Positions 46,316 to 61,100 are shown, counted from the first letter of the stretch. The stretch is 64,000 nt of DNA from an uncultured Opitutia bacterium (GCA_903877135.1 CAIRCN010000068.1:24026-88025), one strand, 5' to 3'. Made by a program: numbers and translations. Notes: generated from the letters alone by a model not told the origin.

Positions 46316-47236
46316 ATGCCCGAGATCGAAATCACCGAGATTCCACCGTTGAAACCAAACGAGCAGTCGCTGCTCGTCATGCACTCGCTGCTCAACGTGT
46401 TCAACGTGCTGCGTGGCGAACTTGTGCTGATCGGCCTCGCGCTTGCGGATAACGCCACGCTGCTGGCCCACGGTCTCGCCGTGTGCGACGAATTAATTGC
46501 GAGTCTCGGCGATCCGGCGGCCAGTCTCACCGCCGCGAGGCAGGTGGACACACGCGCCGCCGCCATCTTTGCCGAGCTTGACGCCGTGCTCGCCGTCCAT
46601 CCCGAAAAACGCGGTGACACGGATATTGCGGAATCGCTGGCCAACCTCGAGTCGGTGTTTGCTATTCTGCGTGTGAGGGCGCGTGAGCTGCTAGCGCGGG
46701 CTCGGCATCCCGATCGCTGGGAGGAATTCTCCGTAGCCGCGTTGCAACGCGATTTTCTTGAGGTGTTTGCCGCCTTGGAGAGAAACAGTCACGGCCGCTT
46801 CCGTATCACCTACAATGCCGCCCTACAGGAACCGCGCGACTACTACGTCGATTTCAAGCTCGAGAGCAGCGTCGGCGACCGACTGCGGATGCCGGCGGTG
46901 TTTCAGGATGTGCTGCGCGACTTGGTCGCCAACGCCCGCAAATACACCGCTCCCGGTGGCCACATCACGGCGGCGCTGTATGAGGACCCCATGGTGCTGC
47001 GGTTTGTCGTCACTGATACCGGCCGGGGCATCCCGGCGGACGAACTAGCAACGGTGGTGCACTTCGGCCAGCGGGCAAGTAACGTTGGCGACGTGCGCAC
47101 CATGGGCGCAGGCTTTGGACTGACGAAGGCGTTTCTCGCCACCAAACAATTTGGCGGCCGGTTCTGGATTGCCTCGGAGGTCGGGTTCGGCACGAGCGTC
47201 CGAATCCATGTGCCGCGGCCCGTGACAGCGGGTTAG
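46316..47236 (+). CDS. HATPase-domain sensor kinase-like protein
   Basis: The 306-residue soluble protein has an N-terminal helical region beginning near VMHSLLNVFNVLRGEL, in which the His may act as an unusual phospho-accepting H-box. A C-terminal HATPase domain follows with LVANARKYTAPGG (N box), VTDTGRGIP (G1) and GAGFGLTKAF (G2), ending FGTSVRIHVP. There is no membrane segment, PAS or receiver. A partner regulator is not adjacent. ATG 46316 is taken because the open frame upstream (from 46205) is Arg-rich and lies in the divergent promoter gap. Its TAG overlaps the stop of the convergent epimerase gene. Confidence 0.78.
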   Translation: MPEIEITEIPPLKPNEQSLLVMHSLLNVFNVLRGELVLIGLALADNATLLAHGLAVCDELIASLGDPAASLTAARQVDTRAAAIFAELDAVLAVHPEKRGDTDIAESLANLESVFAILRVRARELLARARHPDRWEEFSVAALQRDFLEVFAALERNSHGRFRITYNAALQEPRDYYVDFKLESSVGDRLRMPAVFQDVLRDLVANARKYTAPGGHITAALYEDPMVLRFVVTDTGRGIPADELATVVHFGQRASNVGDVRTMGAGFGLTKAFLATKQFGGRFWIASEVGFGTSVRIHVPRPVTAG

Positions 47237-48216
47237 AGCCGGTAGTAGCCGCGGAACCACTCCACAAAGCGGCGCAGGCCTTCTTCGAGCGGCACTTTGG
47301 GGGTAAAGCCGATGGCGGTTTGGATGCGCGTGAGGTCGGCGCATGTTTCCTCGATCTCGCCGGGCTGCGCGGGGACGAGTTCCGTGATCGCCGAGCGGCC
47401 GAGGAGTTGTTCGAGCATTTGCACGAAGAGCCGCGTTTCGACCGGTCGGTGGTGGCCGAGGTTGAAGATCTGCGCCGTCCGAGTGAGCGGGGTGGGGTGG
47501 GTGGAAGGAGGATAGAGTAATACTTTCACGACGCCATCGACGATGTCGTCCACGTAGGTGAAATCGCGGAGGTTCTTGCCGTGGTTGAAAAGTTTAAGCG
47601 GCTGGCCCTCGCAGATTGCACGGGCAAAGATCGTCGGCGCCATGTCGGGCCGGCCCCACGGGCCGTAGGCAGTGAAGAAACGCAGGCCGGTGATGTGGAG
47701 GCCGTGCATGTGGGCATAGCTGTGCGCCATGAGCTCGTTGGCTTTTTTCGTCGCCCCATAATACGAGACGGGCTGGTCGGTGTTGTCGTCCTCCCGAAAC
47801 GGCGGCTTCGCGCCTGCGCCGTAAACGCTGCTGCTGGAGGCGAACACGAGATGTTTCGGCGGAGCGTGACGGCAGGCTTCGAGCACGCTAGCAAAGCCGT
47901 CGAGGTTACTGTGCGTGTAGGCGGCGGGTTTTTCCATGCTGTAGCGCACGCCGGGCTGGGCGCCGAGGTGGACCACATAGTCGGGCCGGAAGTGGGAATG
48001 GAGGCCGTTGAACGCCACGGCGTCAGCAAAGTCGGACCGGATAAAGCGAAAATCTGCGAACTGCTCGAGCTCAGCGAGGCGGGCGCGCTTGAGGGCGGCG
48101 TCATAGTAGTCGCCCAGGTTGTCCACGCCGAGCACCTCGCAGCGCTTCGACTCGGCGAGGCGCCGCGCGACATGGTAGCCGATAAAGCCGGCTGCGCCGG
48201 TCACGAGGACTTTCAT
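47233..48216 (-). CDS. NAD-dependent sugar epimerase (UDP-glucuronate 4-epimerase-like)
   Basis: The 327-residue extended SDR has VLVTGAAGFIGYHVARRL (NAD loop), GVDNLGDYYDAALKRARL, HLGAQPGVRYSMEKP, catalytic SYYGATKKANEL (Tyr and Lys) and FFTAYGPWGRPDMAP. This set fits UDP-glucuronate 4-epimerases, which supply UDP-galacturonate for surface polysaccharides. The related dTDP-glucose dehydratase group is less likely because GxPWxRPDM is typical of the former. It is the third gene of a run with GH32 and PhyH genes (33-base gap). Confidence 0.87.
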   Translation of the reverse strand: MKVLVTGAAGFIGYHVARRLAESKRCEVLGVDNLGDYYDAALKRARLAELEQFADFRFIRSDFADAVAFNGLHSHFRPDYVVHLGAQPGVRYSMEKPAAYTHSNLDGFASVLEACRHAPPKHLVFASSSSVYGAGAKPPFREDDNTDQPVSYYGATKKANELMAHSYAHMHGLHITGLRFFTAYGPWGRPDMAPTIFARAICEGQPLKLFNHGKNLRDFTYVDDIVDGVVKVLLYPPSTHPTPLTRTAQIFNLGHHRPVETRLFVQMLEQLLGRSAITELVPAQPGEIEETCADLTRIQTAIGFTPKVPLEEGLRRFVEWFRGYYRL

Positions 48217-48249
48217 CCGACGCTTGATAGCGGGCGGAGCCGCCGCGCG

Positions 48250-49728
48250 CTAGGAAATTGTCGGCGGGGCCGGACGGATTTCGCGCAGTTCGAGGCGCTC
48301 AATCACCGTGCTACCATAGGTCACAAGCAGGCGGACTTTGTCGGCAGCCGGGTCGGGAAACACGAGACCGCTGAGATATACCGCGCCGTCACCGGCGAAG
48401 ACTTCGACGGTCGAGTTGTCAATGATGACCGTTAGATCGAGCGTGCCGCCATCCGCTAGCGCCAGTGGTGCCTCCTGTCGCAATAAAAAACTAGGATGAA
48501 AATCCGGGCTGCCCGACTCGCGCCGGTCGAACGAGATCACTTGCCGCGCCATGTCACAGGTGACGCAGGTGTTCGCATGCTCCGAGGCAAAAACCTCGAT
48601 TGTGAAAATCGTGTCCGTCGCCGGCCGTAGCACCATTCGGATCGCGCCGCAACGCAGCCGCCCGAGCGCGAGCGGGGCGTCGTCCGCGGTGAGAGTCTGC
48701 GGCGGCAACTTGGTCTGCGTGTGCGGCAGCGCCCAGATTTCGCAGGCGGGAGTCTGGCGGAGCTGCCACGCGCCGGCGGCGGTTGCGCGGAGCCGGAGTT
48801 CGCGCGGCAGTGTCAGGCAGCCTTGCCAGTGTTGTGTGGGAATCTGCTGCGCGTAGCCCCAGTGGTTCATCCACCCGATCATGATCGTGCGGCGGGCGTC
48901 GTCGGTCTCGCGTGGCCAGACGATCGCGGCATAGTCGTCGGGGCCGGCTCCGAGCGGCAGCAGTGGAGACACTCCGGCTTCCGCGTGAAACACCGCGCCG
49001 TCGAAATCGCCGATCCAGTAGCGCTGCGCGCAGGGTCCAAAGCCAAGTTTTCCGTCGAAGTTGGTGCCGTTCACATAGCTGGCCGTGAGGATCCAGCGTG
49101 TGTGGCCCAGCAAACCCTCGACCGGAAGGATGAACAGGTCCGGACAATCGTAGCAGTCGATGTCGGGGGCTGGCTGCGGAGTGAAGCGACCGGTCTCGCG
49201 CCAGTCGCGGAGGTTCGCGGAGGCAAAAAAGGTGAAGTGGCTAGACTCGGTCAAAACCATGATCCACGCGCGCTGCCCCTCGTGCCAAAAAACCTTGGGG
49301 TCGCGAAAACTGTCCGTCGGTCCCCGGAGAATCGGATTATGCGGGCAATTTCGCCACGTCACGCCGCCGTCTGCACTGAAGGCGAGGCTGATACGCTGGC
49401 CGCGCAGCTCGTCGCGCGACGTGTAGATTGAGACGAGGCCGCCAGTGCCGGCGGCGAAGAGCCCAGACGAGTTTTGTAGATCCTCCACCGTGCAGCCAGA
49501 CCAACACTCGCCGTTTTCATCCGGCGTGAGCGCAACGGGCAGATGCTGCCAGTGGAACAGGTCGGCGCTTGTGGCGTGACCCCAACATCGGGGCGTCTGG
49601 TATTGGTAGTGCAGATGCCAGACGCCGCCGACGCGCACAAGGCCGTTGGGATCATTGATCCAGCCTTCCGGCGCGGTCAAATGAAAGTGGGGCCGCCATG
49701 ACGGGCCGGCCGGATTCAAGGGGGACAC
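48250..49728 (-). CDS. GH32 beta-fructosidase-family glycoside hydrolase
   Basis: The 492-residue protein has the five-blade GH32 catalytic domain with APEGWINDPNGL (nucleophile Asp) and SFRDPKVFW (transition-state Asp), plus the C-terminal beta-sandwich containing LDLTVIIDNSTVEVFAG. The acid/base motif, normally ECPDLF, reads DCYDCPDLFIL, so Asp stands where Glu is expected. Substrates are fructans or sucrose-like sugars. GTG 49728 is a judgement call: the open frame runs to 50013 but overlaps the PhyH gene with nonsense. No signal peptide is clear from this start. Confidence 0.82.
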   Translation of the reverse strand: MSPLNPAGPSWRPHFHLTAPEGWINDPNGLVRVGGVWHLHYQYQTPRCWGHATSADLFHWQHLPVALTPDENGECWSGCTVEDLQNSSGLFAAGTGGLVSIYTSRDELRGQRISLAFSADGGVTWRNCPHNPILRGPTDSFRDPKVFWHEGQRAWIMVLTESSHFTFFASANLRDWRETGRFTPQPAPDIDCYDCPDLFILPVEGLLGHTRWILTASYVNGTNFDGKLGFGPCAQRYWIGDFDGAVFHAEAGVSPLLPLGAGPDDYAAIVWPRETDDARRTIMIGWMNHWGYAQQIPTQHWQGCLTLPRELRLRATAAGAWQLRQTPACEIWALPHTQTKLPPQTLTADDAPLALGRLRCGAIRMVLRPATDTIFTIEVFASEHANTCVTCDMARQVISFDRRESGSPDFHPSFLLRQEAPLALADGGTLDLTVIIDNSTVEVFAGDGAVYLSGLVFPDPAADKVRLLVTYGSTVIERLELREIRPAPPTIS

Positions 49729-49777
49729 GAGCGCGAGGCTAACCGCAGCGGCACGAAACTGGCAAGTGTGCGCGCCT

Positions 49778-50638
49778 TTAACAGGTGACGTTCTTGCCCT
49801 CGCTGCCGAAATGCCTGAGCCGCTCTGCGGGCGGGCATTTCTGCACGCCGGCGGGAGCGTAGTGGAATTGCAGCGCGCGGCGGCGCTTCGGGGAGGAGTT
49901 GTGCGGCGTGCCGTGCGGCAGCAGGCCGTCGAACAGGAGCAGTCCGCCGGGCTTGAGCGGGGCGGCGACGGACTTGGTGCCAAGAATGACGTTGTCGCAA
50001 ATCTGCCAGTCACGGCGCTGAAAATGGATGATCGGGCCCTCCTTGTGGCGGCCTGACAGGACCTGCATGCAGCCGTTCTCTACTGTGGCCTCGTCGAGTG
50101 CGATCCACACACCAACCACCGGTGTGCCTAGCGGATATTCGAAATACGCGTGATCCTGATGCCATGGTTTCTCGCGTCCGAGCCGTGGCGGTTTGATCAG
50201 CGCCATGTCCTGAAACATCTCTGGCGTGTGGCCGTGCATCAGTTTGGAGATCGTTTCGAGCAGTTGCGCATGGTGGGAGATGGCCTTGAGCCGCGCATCA
50301 AATTCGACAAAAGCTCCGATTTTCCTCACGGCGTCCTGGCGCTGATCAGGACTCAGCGTAGGCAGGATATCTCGCGCTTTTCCTTCAAAGTAGACGTGTT
50401 TGAAGTCCGGTCGCTTGCCCATAATCAAATCAACCAGCCCGCCGGTCGCCGCCTGCACTTCGGCGGACGTGAAGGCCTGCCGCACGATCAGGTAGCCGTG
50501 CTCGTGATAGAACGCGATCTCAGCCGGGCCGATGTCCTCCAAATGCTCCACACCTAATCCGGTCTCGATTGGTTGGTAGAGCGCTGGATCGTGCAATTCA
50601 GCGACGAGATCAAATTTCACTTCAGCTTCGGTGCTCAT
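49778..50638 (-). CDS. Phytanoyl-CoA dioxygenase (PhyH) family protein
   Basis: The 286-residue Fe(II)/2-oxoglutarate oxygenase has EIAFYHEHGYLIVRQAFT near the N-terminus, the metal motif WHQDHAYF (His, Asp), WIALDEATVENGCMQVLSGRH and the distal LLPHGTPHNSS (His) followed by RRRALQFHY carrying the 2-oxoglutarate Arg. All three iron ligands look present. The substrate is unknown, since the family hydroxylates acyl-CoAs, natural products and others. It is the first of three leftward genes with the GH32 and epimerase genes. Confidence 0.86.
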   Translation of the reverse strand: MSTEAEVKFDLVAELHDPALYQPIETGLGVEHLEDIGPAEIAFYHEHGYLIVRQAFTSAEVQAATGGLVDLIMGKRPDFKHVYFEGKARDILPTLSPDQRQDAVRKIGAFVEFDARLKAISHHAQLLETISKLMHGHTPEMFQDMALIKPPRLGREKPWHQDHAYFEYPLGTPVVGVWIALDEATVENGCMQVLSGRHKEGPIIHFQRRDWQICDNVILGTKSVAAPLKPGGLLLFDGLLPHGTPHNSSPKRRRALQFHYAPAGVQKCPPAERLRHFGSEGKNVTC

Positions 50639-50798
50639 GGCGGGGTGTTAAGTGAGCCAAATTTTGGCGTAAAGCAAATCGCACCAACCTCCGCTCTGTT
50701 CGCGGAACGTTATGTCAGAAATTCTCCAAACTTCCTCTTGCCCGGAAAAAATCGTACCCTATACCTTGCGCGAATTTTCTTCCGCTCCATCCTACCGC

Positions 50799-51134
50799 AT
50801 GCACATCAAAGCGTATCTCAAACCCTCCTGCGGCTGGTCCAACGGCGTCCGCGCCATTATGCGCAAATACAGCCTGCCGTTTGAGGACATCGACATCGTC
50901 AACAACCGCGTGAATTACGCCGAGATGGTGGCCAAGTCTGGCCAGCCTCTTTCACCCTGCGTCGAGATCGATGGCGTGATGCTCGCCGACATCTCGGGCG
51001 AGGAAGTGGAGAATTATCTGCTCAGCAACGACCTTATCCAGCCGGTCGAAGCCGCGGTCTCCGTCCCGACCAACGCCGGCTGCTCCAGTGCGGAACCCGC
51101 CAAAATGGCCACTAAAACCGTCCGTTTCTTCTAA
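50799..51134 (+). CDS. Monothiol glutaredoxin-like protein
   Basis: The 111-residue thioredoxin-fold protein has the active-site segment LKPSCGWSNGVRAIM (CGWS, one redox Cys, like CGFS-type glutaredoxins), YSLPFEDIDIV and the cis-Pro loop PLSPCVEIDGVML. The C-terminal tail NAGCSSAEPAKM adds an extra Cys. It may handle glutathione thiols or Fe-S clusters. The upstream glutamate synthase-type Fe-S genes are only neighbours. The frame is open from 50712, but ATG 50799 gives the fold start. A strong terminator follows. Confidence 0.82.
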   Translation: MHIKAYLKPSCGWSNGVRAIMRKYSLPFEDIDIVNNRVNYAEMVAKSGQPLSPCVEIDGVMLADISGEEVENYLLSNDLIQPVEAAVSVPTNAGCSSAEPAKMATKTVRFF

Positions 51135-51166
51135 CACTGAGAGCTCTCCGCATTCACCACGCTCTG

Positions 51167-51202
51167 GGCCGGCTCTCGCAAATTGCGACCGGCCTTTTTT
51201 TT
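51167..51202 (+). terminator. Rho-independent terminator after the glutaredoxin gene
   Basis: GGCCGG (51167-51172) pairs with CCGGCC (51189-51194), and inner TCGCA (51176-51180) pairs with TGCGA (51184-51188) around an AAT loop, leaving a 3-base bulge on the left strand. Eight T residues follow (51195-51202). This is a textbook intrinsic terminator separating the glutaredoxin gene from gltB. Confidence 0.88.
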
Positions 51203-51281
51203 GTCCCCATCCCAAACACTTCTGCTCGCACCGACACCGAGGAGCGGCACTAATCTTGCTCCTGCCTCAAGTTTTCTCCCA

Positions 51282-55934
<4,653 letters not shown>

Positions 55935-55979
55935 TCCCCGCGCCCACCTCCACCCTTCACCCGTCACACCTTTTCCCCT

Positions 55980-57458
55980 ATGGGCAAACCAACCGGCTTC
56001 ATCGAATACCTCCGCGAGCTTCCCGTCGACCGTCCGCCGCTCGAGCGCGTGCGGGACTCCAAGGAGTTTCACCACCACATGGAGACGAAGAAACTCCGCC
56101 AGCAGGGCGCACGCTGCATGGATTGCGGCGTGCCGTTCTGCCACACCGGCAAGCTGATCAGCGGCATGGCCTCCGGCTGCCCGATCAACAACCTCATCCC
56201 CGAGTGGAACGACCTCGTTTACCGCAACCAGTGGAAGGAGGCGCTCGCCCGCCTCCACAAGACGAACAACTTTCCCGAGTTCACCGGCCGCGTCTGCCCC
56301 GCGCCCTGCGAAGGCTCCTGTGTCCTCGGCATCAACAGCCCGCCCGTCACCATCAAGAACATTGAGGCCGCGATCACCGACCGCGGCTGGGACGAGGGCT
56401 GGGTCATCCCGCAGGCGCCAAAGGTCCGCACGGGAAAAAAAGTCGCCGTCATCGGCTCCGGTCCAGCCGGCCTCTCCGCCGCCGCGCAGCTCAATCTCGC
56501 CGGCCACACCGTCACCGTCTTCGAGCGCGCCGACCGCCCCGGCGGCCTGCTCATGTATGGCATCCCGAACATGAAGCTCGACAAGCAGGAGGTCGTCCTG
56601 CGCCGCATCAAACTCATGGAGAAGGAAGGCATCAAGTTCATCTGCAACGCCAATGTCGGCGACAACGTCGAGCCGGAGATTTTTCTCCACGAATACGACG
56701 CCACTGTCCTCTGCACCGGCGCCACGCAGCCGCGCGACCTGCCCATCGAGGGCCGCGGTCTCAAGGGCGTGCACTTCGCCATCGAGTTCCTCGGCGCCAA
56801 CACCCGCGCCGTCCTCGCCAACGCCATCTGCCCGATCAATGCCGCCGGCAAGGACGTTGTAGTCATCGGAGGCGGCGACACCGGAACCGACTGCGTCGGC
56901 ACCTCGATGCGCCATGGCTGCAAGACCCTCGTGCAGATCGAAATTCTCCCGAAGCCGCCACTCGAGCGCGCCGCCGACAACCCCTGGCCCGAGTGGCCCA
57001 AGGTTTACAAGATGGACTATGGTCAGGAGGAGGCCGCCGCGAAGTTCGGCGACGACCCCCGCATCTATCTCACCACCGTGAAGAAATTCGTCGGCGACGA
57101 AAAAGGCGCCGTGAAGGAACTCGTGACCGTCGAAATCAAGTGGGAGAAAAACGACAAGGGTCAGTTCATCCCGAAGGAGCAACCCGGCACCGAAAAGACG
57201 CGCCCCGCACAGCTCGTGCTGCTGGCGATGGGTTTCCTCGGGCCCGAGCAGCCGCTGCTCAAGGAACTCAAGGTGGAGACCGATCCCCGCAGCAACGTGA
57301 AGGCTGAGCACGGCAAGTTTGCGACCAGCCTCCCCGGCGTATTCGCCGCCGGCGACTGCCGCCGCGGACAAAGCCTCGTGGTGTGGGCAATCAATGAAGG
57401 TCGCGGCGCCGCCCGCGAGTGCGACCGCTACCTGATGGGCTTAACCGACCTGCCATAG
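55980..57458 (+). CDS. gltD: Glutamate synthase small subunit
   Basis: The 492-residue FAD/Fe-S protein passes electrons from NADPH to GltB. The N-terminal Cys clusters [12 protein letters not shown] and [13 protein letters not shown] hold Fe-S centres. [17 protein letters not shown] is the FAD loop, [17 protein letters not shown] is the NADPH loop, and [19 protein letters not shown] is the C-terminal FAD segment. Length is usual. It is cotranscribed with gltB. A small hairpin GGCGC-CGAA-GCGCC and a palindromic repeat follow the stop. Confidence 0.96.
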   Translation: MGKPTGFIEYLRELPVDRPPLERVRDSKEFHHHMETKKLRQQGARCMDCGVPFCHTGKLISGMASGCPINNLIPEWNDLVYRNQWKEALARLHKTNNFPEFTGRVCPAPCEGSCVLGINSPPVTIKNIEAAITDRGWDEGWVIPQAPKVRTGKKVAVIGSGPAGLSAAAQLNLAGHTVTVFERADRPGGLLMYGIPNMKLDKQEVVLRRIKLMEKEGIKFICNANVGDNVEPEIFLHEYDATVLCTGATQPRDLPIEGRGLKGVHFAIEFLGANTRAVLANAICPINAAGKDVVVIGGGDTGTDCVGTSMRHGCKTLVQIEILPKPPLERAADNPWPEWPKVYKMDYGQEEAAAKFGDDPRIYLTTVKKFVGDEKGAVKELVTVEIKWEKNDKGQFIPKEQPGTEKTRPAQLVLLAMGFLGPEQPLLKELKVETDPRSNVKAEHGKFATSLPGVFAAGDCRRGQSLVVWAINEGRGAARECDRYLMGLTDLP

Positions 57459-57463
57459 CGACG

Positions 57464-57531
57464 GGCGCCGAAGCGCCGGTAGGGACCCCTCTCCGAGTGG
57501 TCCGCGGACTGCACGGAGTGCGGTCCTTACC
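57464..57531. repeat. Hairpin plus nested palindromic repeat after gltD
   Basis: Just after the gltD stop, GGCGC-CGAA-GCGCC (57464-57477) forms a hairpin. Next, GGTAGGGACC (57478-57487) and GGTCCTTACC (57522-57531) pair at 9 of 10 positions, CTCCG (57491-57495) pairs with CGGAG (57514-57518), and the centre holds the perfect palindrome GTCCGCGGAC (57500-57509). It has the look of a dispersed REP-like element between convergent genes. No T tract is present. Confidence 0.6.
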
Positions 57532-57549
57532 ACCCGGAAAATTCCATAA

Positions 57550-58167
57550 TCAAGTGACGATGGTATCGGTATAGCCTGGAAAATATTTTTCCAGGCACTT
57601 CGGGCACAGGCCGTGCGTGAACTTCGCGTCGGTGTGCTGCATGACGTAGATTTCGACCTCGTTCCAATAATCCTTTTCATCGCGGATTTTTTTGCAGCCG
57701 CTGCAGATGGGCAACAGTCCCTTCAGCGTCTTCACCACGGCCAGCGTTCGTTCGAGGTCGTGGTTCACCCGGCGCAGCTCCATCAAATCGGCGTGGCGGG
57801 CGATCGCGATGGCGATGGCGCGCTCCAACTCCTCCTTCTCAGGCGGCTTGACGACATAAGCGCCCACGCCCGCCGCCGTCGCCTGCACGACCAAATCGGT
57901 TTCCGTGTGCGCCGAGACGATGACCACCGGCGTGGGGCACGCCGCCTGAATGGCGGTCGCGGCGGCGATGCCATCCATTTCCGGCATGGTCATGTCCATC
58001 AGGACGACATCGGGCTTCAACTCCGTGGTCATGGCCACGGCTTTTGCCCCGTCGGCGGCTAAGCCGACCACGGTCATCGCTATCTCGGTCAGGGCGACCT
58101 TCATGTGCCGCGCGACCATGCTGTCGTCCTCGGCAATCAAGACTCTGGTTTGACTATTGGTTATCAT
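57550..58167 (-). CDS. Response regulator with C-terminal CxxC pair domain
   Basis: The 205-residue protein has a receiver domain (1-125) with acidic residues in LIAEDDS, phospho-acceptor Asp58 in VVLMDMTMPEMDG, Ser in VIVSAHTE and Lys in YVVKPPEK. A linker helix leads to a small C-terminal domain with CSGCKKIRDEKDYWNE (C155, C158) and GLCPKCLEKYF (C188, C191), probably a zinc site. No DNA-binding domain is seen. It follows the large sensor kinase by 32 bases on the same strand and is the likely partner of that kinase. Confidence 0.88.
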   Translation of the reverse strand: MITNSQTRVLIAEDDSMVARHMKVALTEIAMTVVGLAADGAKAVAMTTELKPDVVLMDMTMPEMDGIAAATAIQAACPTPVVIVSAHTETDLVVQATAAGVGAYVVKPPEKEELERAIAIAIARHADLMELRRVNHDLERTLAVVKTLKGLLPICSGCKKIRDEKDYWNEVEIYVMQHTDAKFTHGLCPKCLEKYFPGYTDTIVT

Positions 58168-58199
58168 GGTAATTTTTGGGGCGATTGACGCTGCTCGGG

Positions 58200-61100
58200 T
58201 TACGTGCGGGTTTCCTCTTCCCGCCGGATGCGAATGACCACCACGGCGCCGTCTTCGTTGAACAAGGCGACGGTGCCGCGCAAGGTTCCGGTCACCAGTT
58301 CGCGGATCAACTTGAGGCCGACGTTGGACCGCTCGTTTTCCAGCACCTCGGCCGGGTAACCCGGGCCGTTGTCCCGGTAGCTCAGCGTGAGCCAGTGTTC
58401 GTCGCCCTCGGTCGAAAAACTCACCTCCACCGGCCTCTCCGCCCGCCCGGCATATTTCACGGTGTTGGTGGCCAGTTCGTTGAACACCATCGCCAGCGTG
58501 GCCGCCTGCCGCGGCGACACTTTGAATTTACTGGGCGCGGCCGCGATTTTCGCCGATTGCCGCCAGGTGGCCGCGCTTAGGGCGTTGCGGATGGTTTGTT
58601 CGGCCAGCGCCACCACCTCGAGGGGCGCCCACCCAGAATGCGCCAGCTGGCGGTGAACGTGCAGCAAGCCGCGAATCCGCTGGCTCATCCGCCCTATCAC
58701 CGGGTTCAACTCTCCGCTCAAGGTTGGCGCATGCTCAACTTCAAAGGCCAGCAACCCGAGCACCGCCATGAGATTGTTGGTCACCCGGTGATTCACCTCG
58801 CGCAGAAGCTCACCCTTGGTCCGTGCGTCCTGCTTGGTCTGCGCCAGCAACTCGTGGAGCTTCTCCTCATGCTTGATTCGCTCGGTGATGTCTCTGGCAA
58901 TGCCTGTGAGGCGAATCAGTTTGCCCGCCGCATCCCGGACTTGAAAGGCCCGGTCAGCAATATAACGGACGGAACCATCCGGCTTGGTGATGTGATACTC
59001 CACGGTCACCGCCGATTCGTTGCCAAAGAGCCCGGCCAACGCGGCCAAAACCCGCTCCCGTTCCTCCGGGATAATGGCGTTGGCCCACTCATACGGATGG
59101 ACATACAAGCTCTCCACCGAACGCCCCCAAATCTGTTCATAGGCCGGACTGACGTAGTGCATGGTGTGAAAGTCGGGCGAAGTAATCCAAAAGACATCGG
59201 TGATGTTATCCGCCATCTGGCGGAATTTTTCATCGCTCTCCCGCAGCGCTTCCTGCTGCCGCTTGCGCTCGGTGATGTCCTGAACAATTCCGGAAAGCGT
59301 CGCGGGCCGACCGTGCTCATCTCGCTCCAGTTTGCCTGCTTCGGCCCAAACGATGCGCACCGTGTTGTCTGGCAGAATAATGCGGTATTCCAGCGGCGCT
59401 GGGCTTCCTTCCTGTATGACCTTCCGATTGGACTCATCCACCGCCACGCGATCATCCGGATGAATCGCCTGGGCGATCACCGCCGAGAGGTCCCCCGAGA
59501 ACCCTTCCTTCTCGAGCCCGAACAGGTGAAACATCTCATCGGACCATTCGAGGCTGTTCTCCCGGATATGCCAAACCCAGCTGCCCACCTTGGCGACTCG
59601 TTGGGCCGCCTTGAGCGCTCTCTCGGATTTTTTCAGCAATACCTCGTTCCGCTTGAATTCCGTGAAATCGATGTCGACGCAGAACAGCTCCTGCAGTTTT
59701 CCGGGCACTTGGACGATGGCGTGGCTGGAAAAAACGGCCACGCGCGAGCCGTCTTTGCGCTGCAACAATAACTCCGACGCCGGAATCGGCTGCCCAGTCG
59801 TCGCCATATGGTGCATTGCCCCCCGCACCTCCGCCTTCATTTCCGGTGGTATGATAAGATCGATCAAGTTGCGACCGATGGCTTCTTCCGCCCTGTAGCC
59901 ATACAGGCGTTCGGAAGCCTGATTCCAATACTGCGTCGTGCCATCTGGGTTATACCCTTGGACGGCGACCGATTGAATATCTTGCAGTAAATGGCGGAAG
60001 CGAAGTTCGCTCGCCCGCAGCGCCTCCTCCATCCGCCGGCGCTCCGCCAATTCCTTCTCGAGGCCCTCATGGTGGCGCGCATTCGAGAGGGCAATGGCGG
60101 CGGCGGCGGCAATGGTGGACAACAGTTCGACGTGGCCGGCATCGTAAATATTCGCCCGCTCGTAATCCTGAACCGCCACGACACCGATCGCGCGCCCATC
60201 AAGCAGCATGGGCACGCCCAGGTAACAAAGGCTTGAGGCTCCGATGAGCGCGATGCCCCGCTCGGCCAAGGCCTCTTCCTGCCGGTCGGAAATCAGAAGC
60301 GGCGCGCCGGTGCGGATCACATATTCCGTCAGGCCGTTGCCCATGGTGCGTTTCAACATCGGGACCCGGGGCTTCCCGTTTATCTGGTAAACCGGGAAAG
60401 AGACGGTGTTCGTCGCCTCGTCATACAGGGCAATATACAGGTTCCGATTGTCGAACACCCGGCTGATCAGTTCGCTCAGGCGTTCCGGAATTTCCGCGGG
60501 CAACGTGAGTTTGTTGAGCAAATGACTGAGTTGGTGAAGCAGGGTGAGGGATTGGTTCTTCCTCAGCACGTCTGCTTCGATTCGTTTGCGCTCGGTGATA
60601 TCTTGGTTGGAACCGCGGGTGCCCACCACTTTCCCTGCTTCATCGCGGACCACCGTGAAGCGCACGAAGACGTCGCGTAGCTCGCCATCGCGCCGGCGGA
60701 TGCGGTGCTCTTGCTGCCATTCGCTGATTTCACCCGACAGCAATCTGGCAAAACTTTCGGGCGTGCCTTGCTGCTCCTCGGGCAGTAGGAATTCGCGGTC
60801 GTAAACCTCCTGTGACATCCGGTAGCCGCCCTCTTTTTCCGCAGTTGTGCCATAGAGTGCGTAGAAGCGGTCGTTGAACGTAAAAATGTGGGCCGCGTCC
60901 AATTCCCAATAGGCGAGCCGCGCTTGGTCCATGGCCAGAGCGAGCTGCGCTTGGGATTCCTGTAGTGTCGCCTCGATTCGCTTGCGCTCGGTGATATCCT
61001 GGTTGGAACCGCGTGTGCCCACCACTTTTCCTATGGCATCGCGGACCACGGCGATGCGCACAACGATGTTGCGCAGTTCGCCATTGCGCCGGCGGATGCG

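Noticed and set aside
50693..50718. TGTTC-GCG-GAACG as a possible LexA box
   Set aside because: The Verrucomicrobia LexA motif I know of is TGTTC-N4-GAACA. Here the spacer is 3 bases and the last base differs. The nearby genes are not SOS genes.
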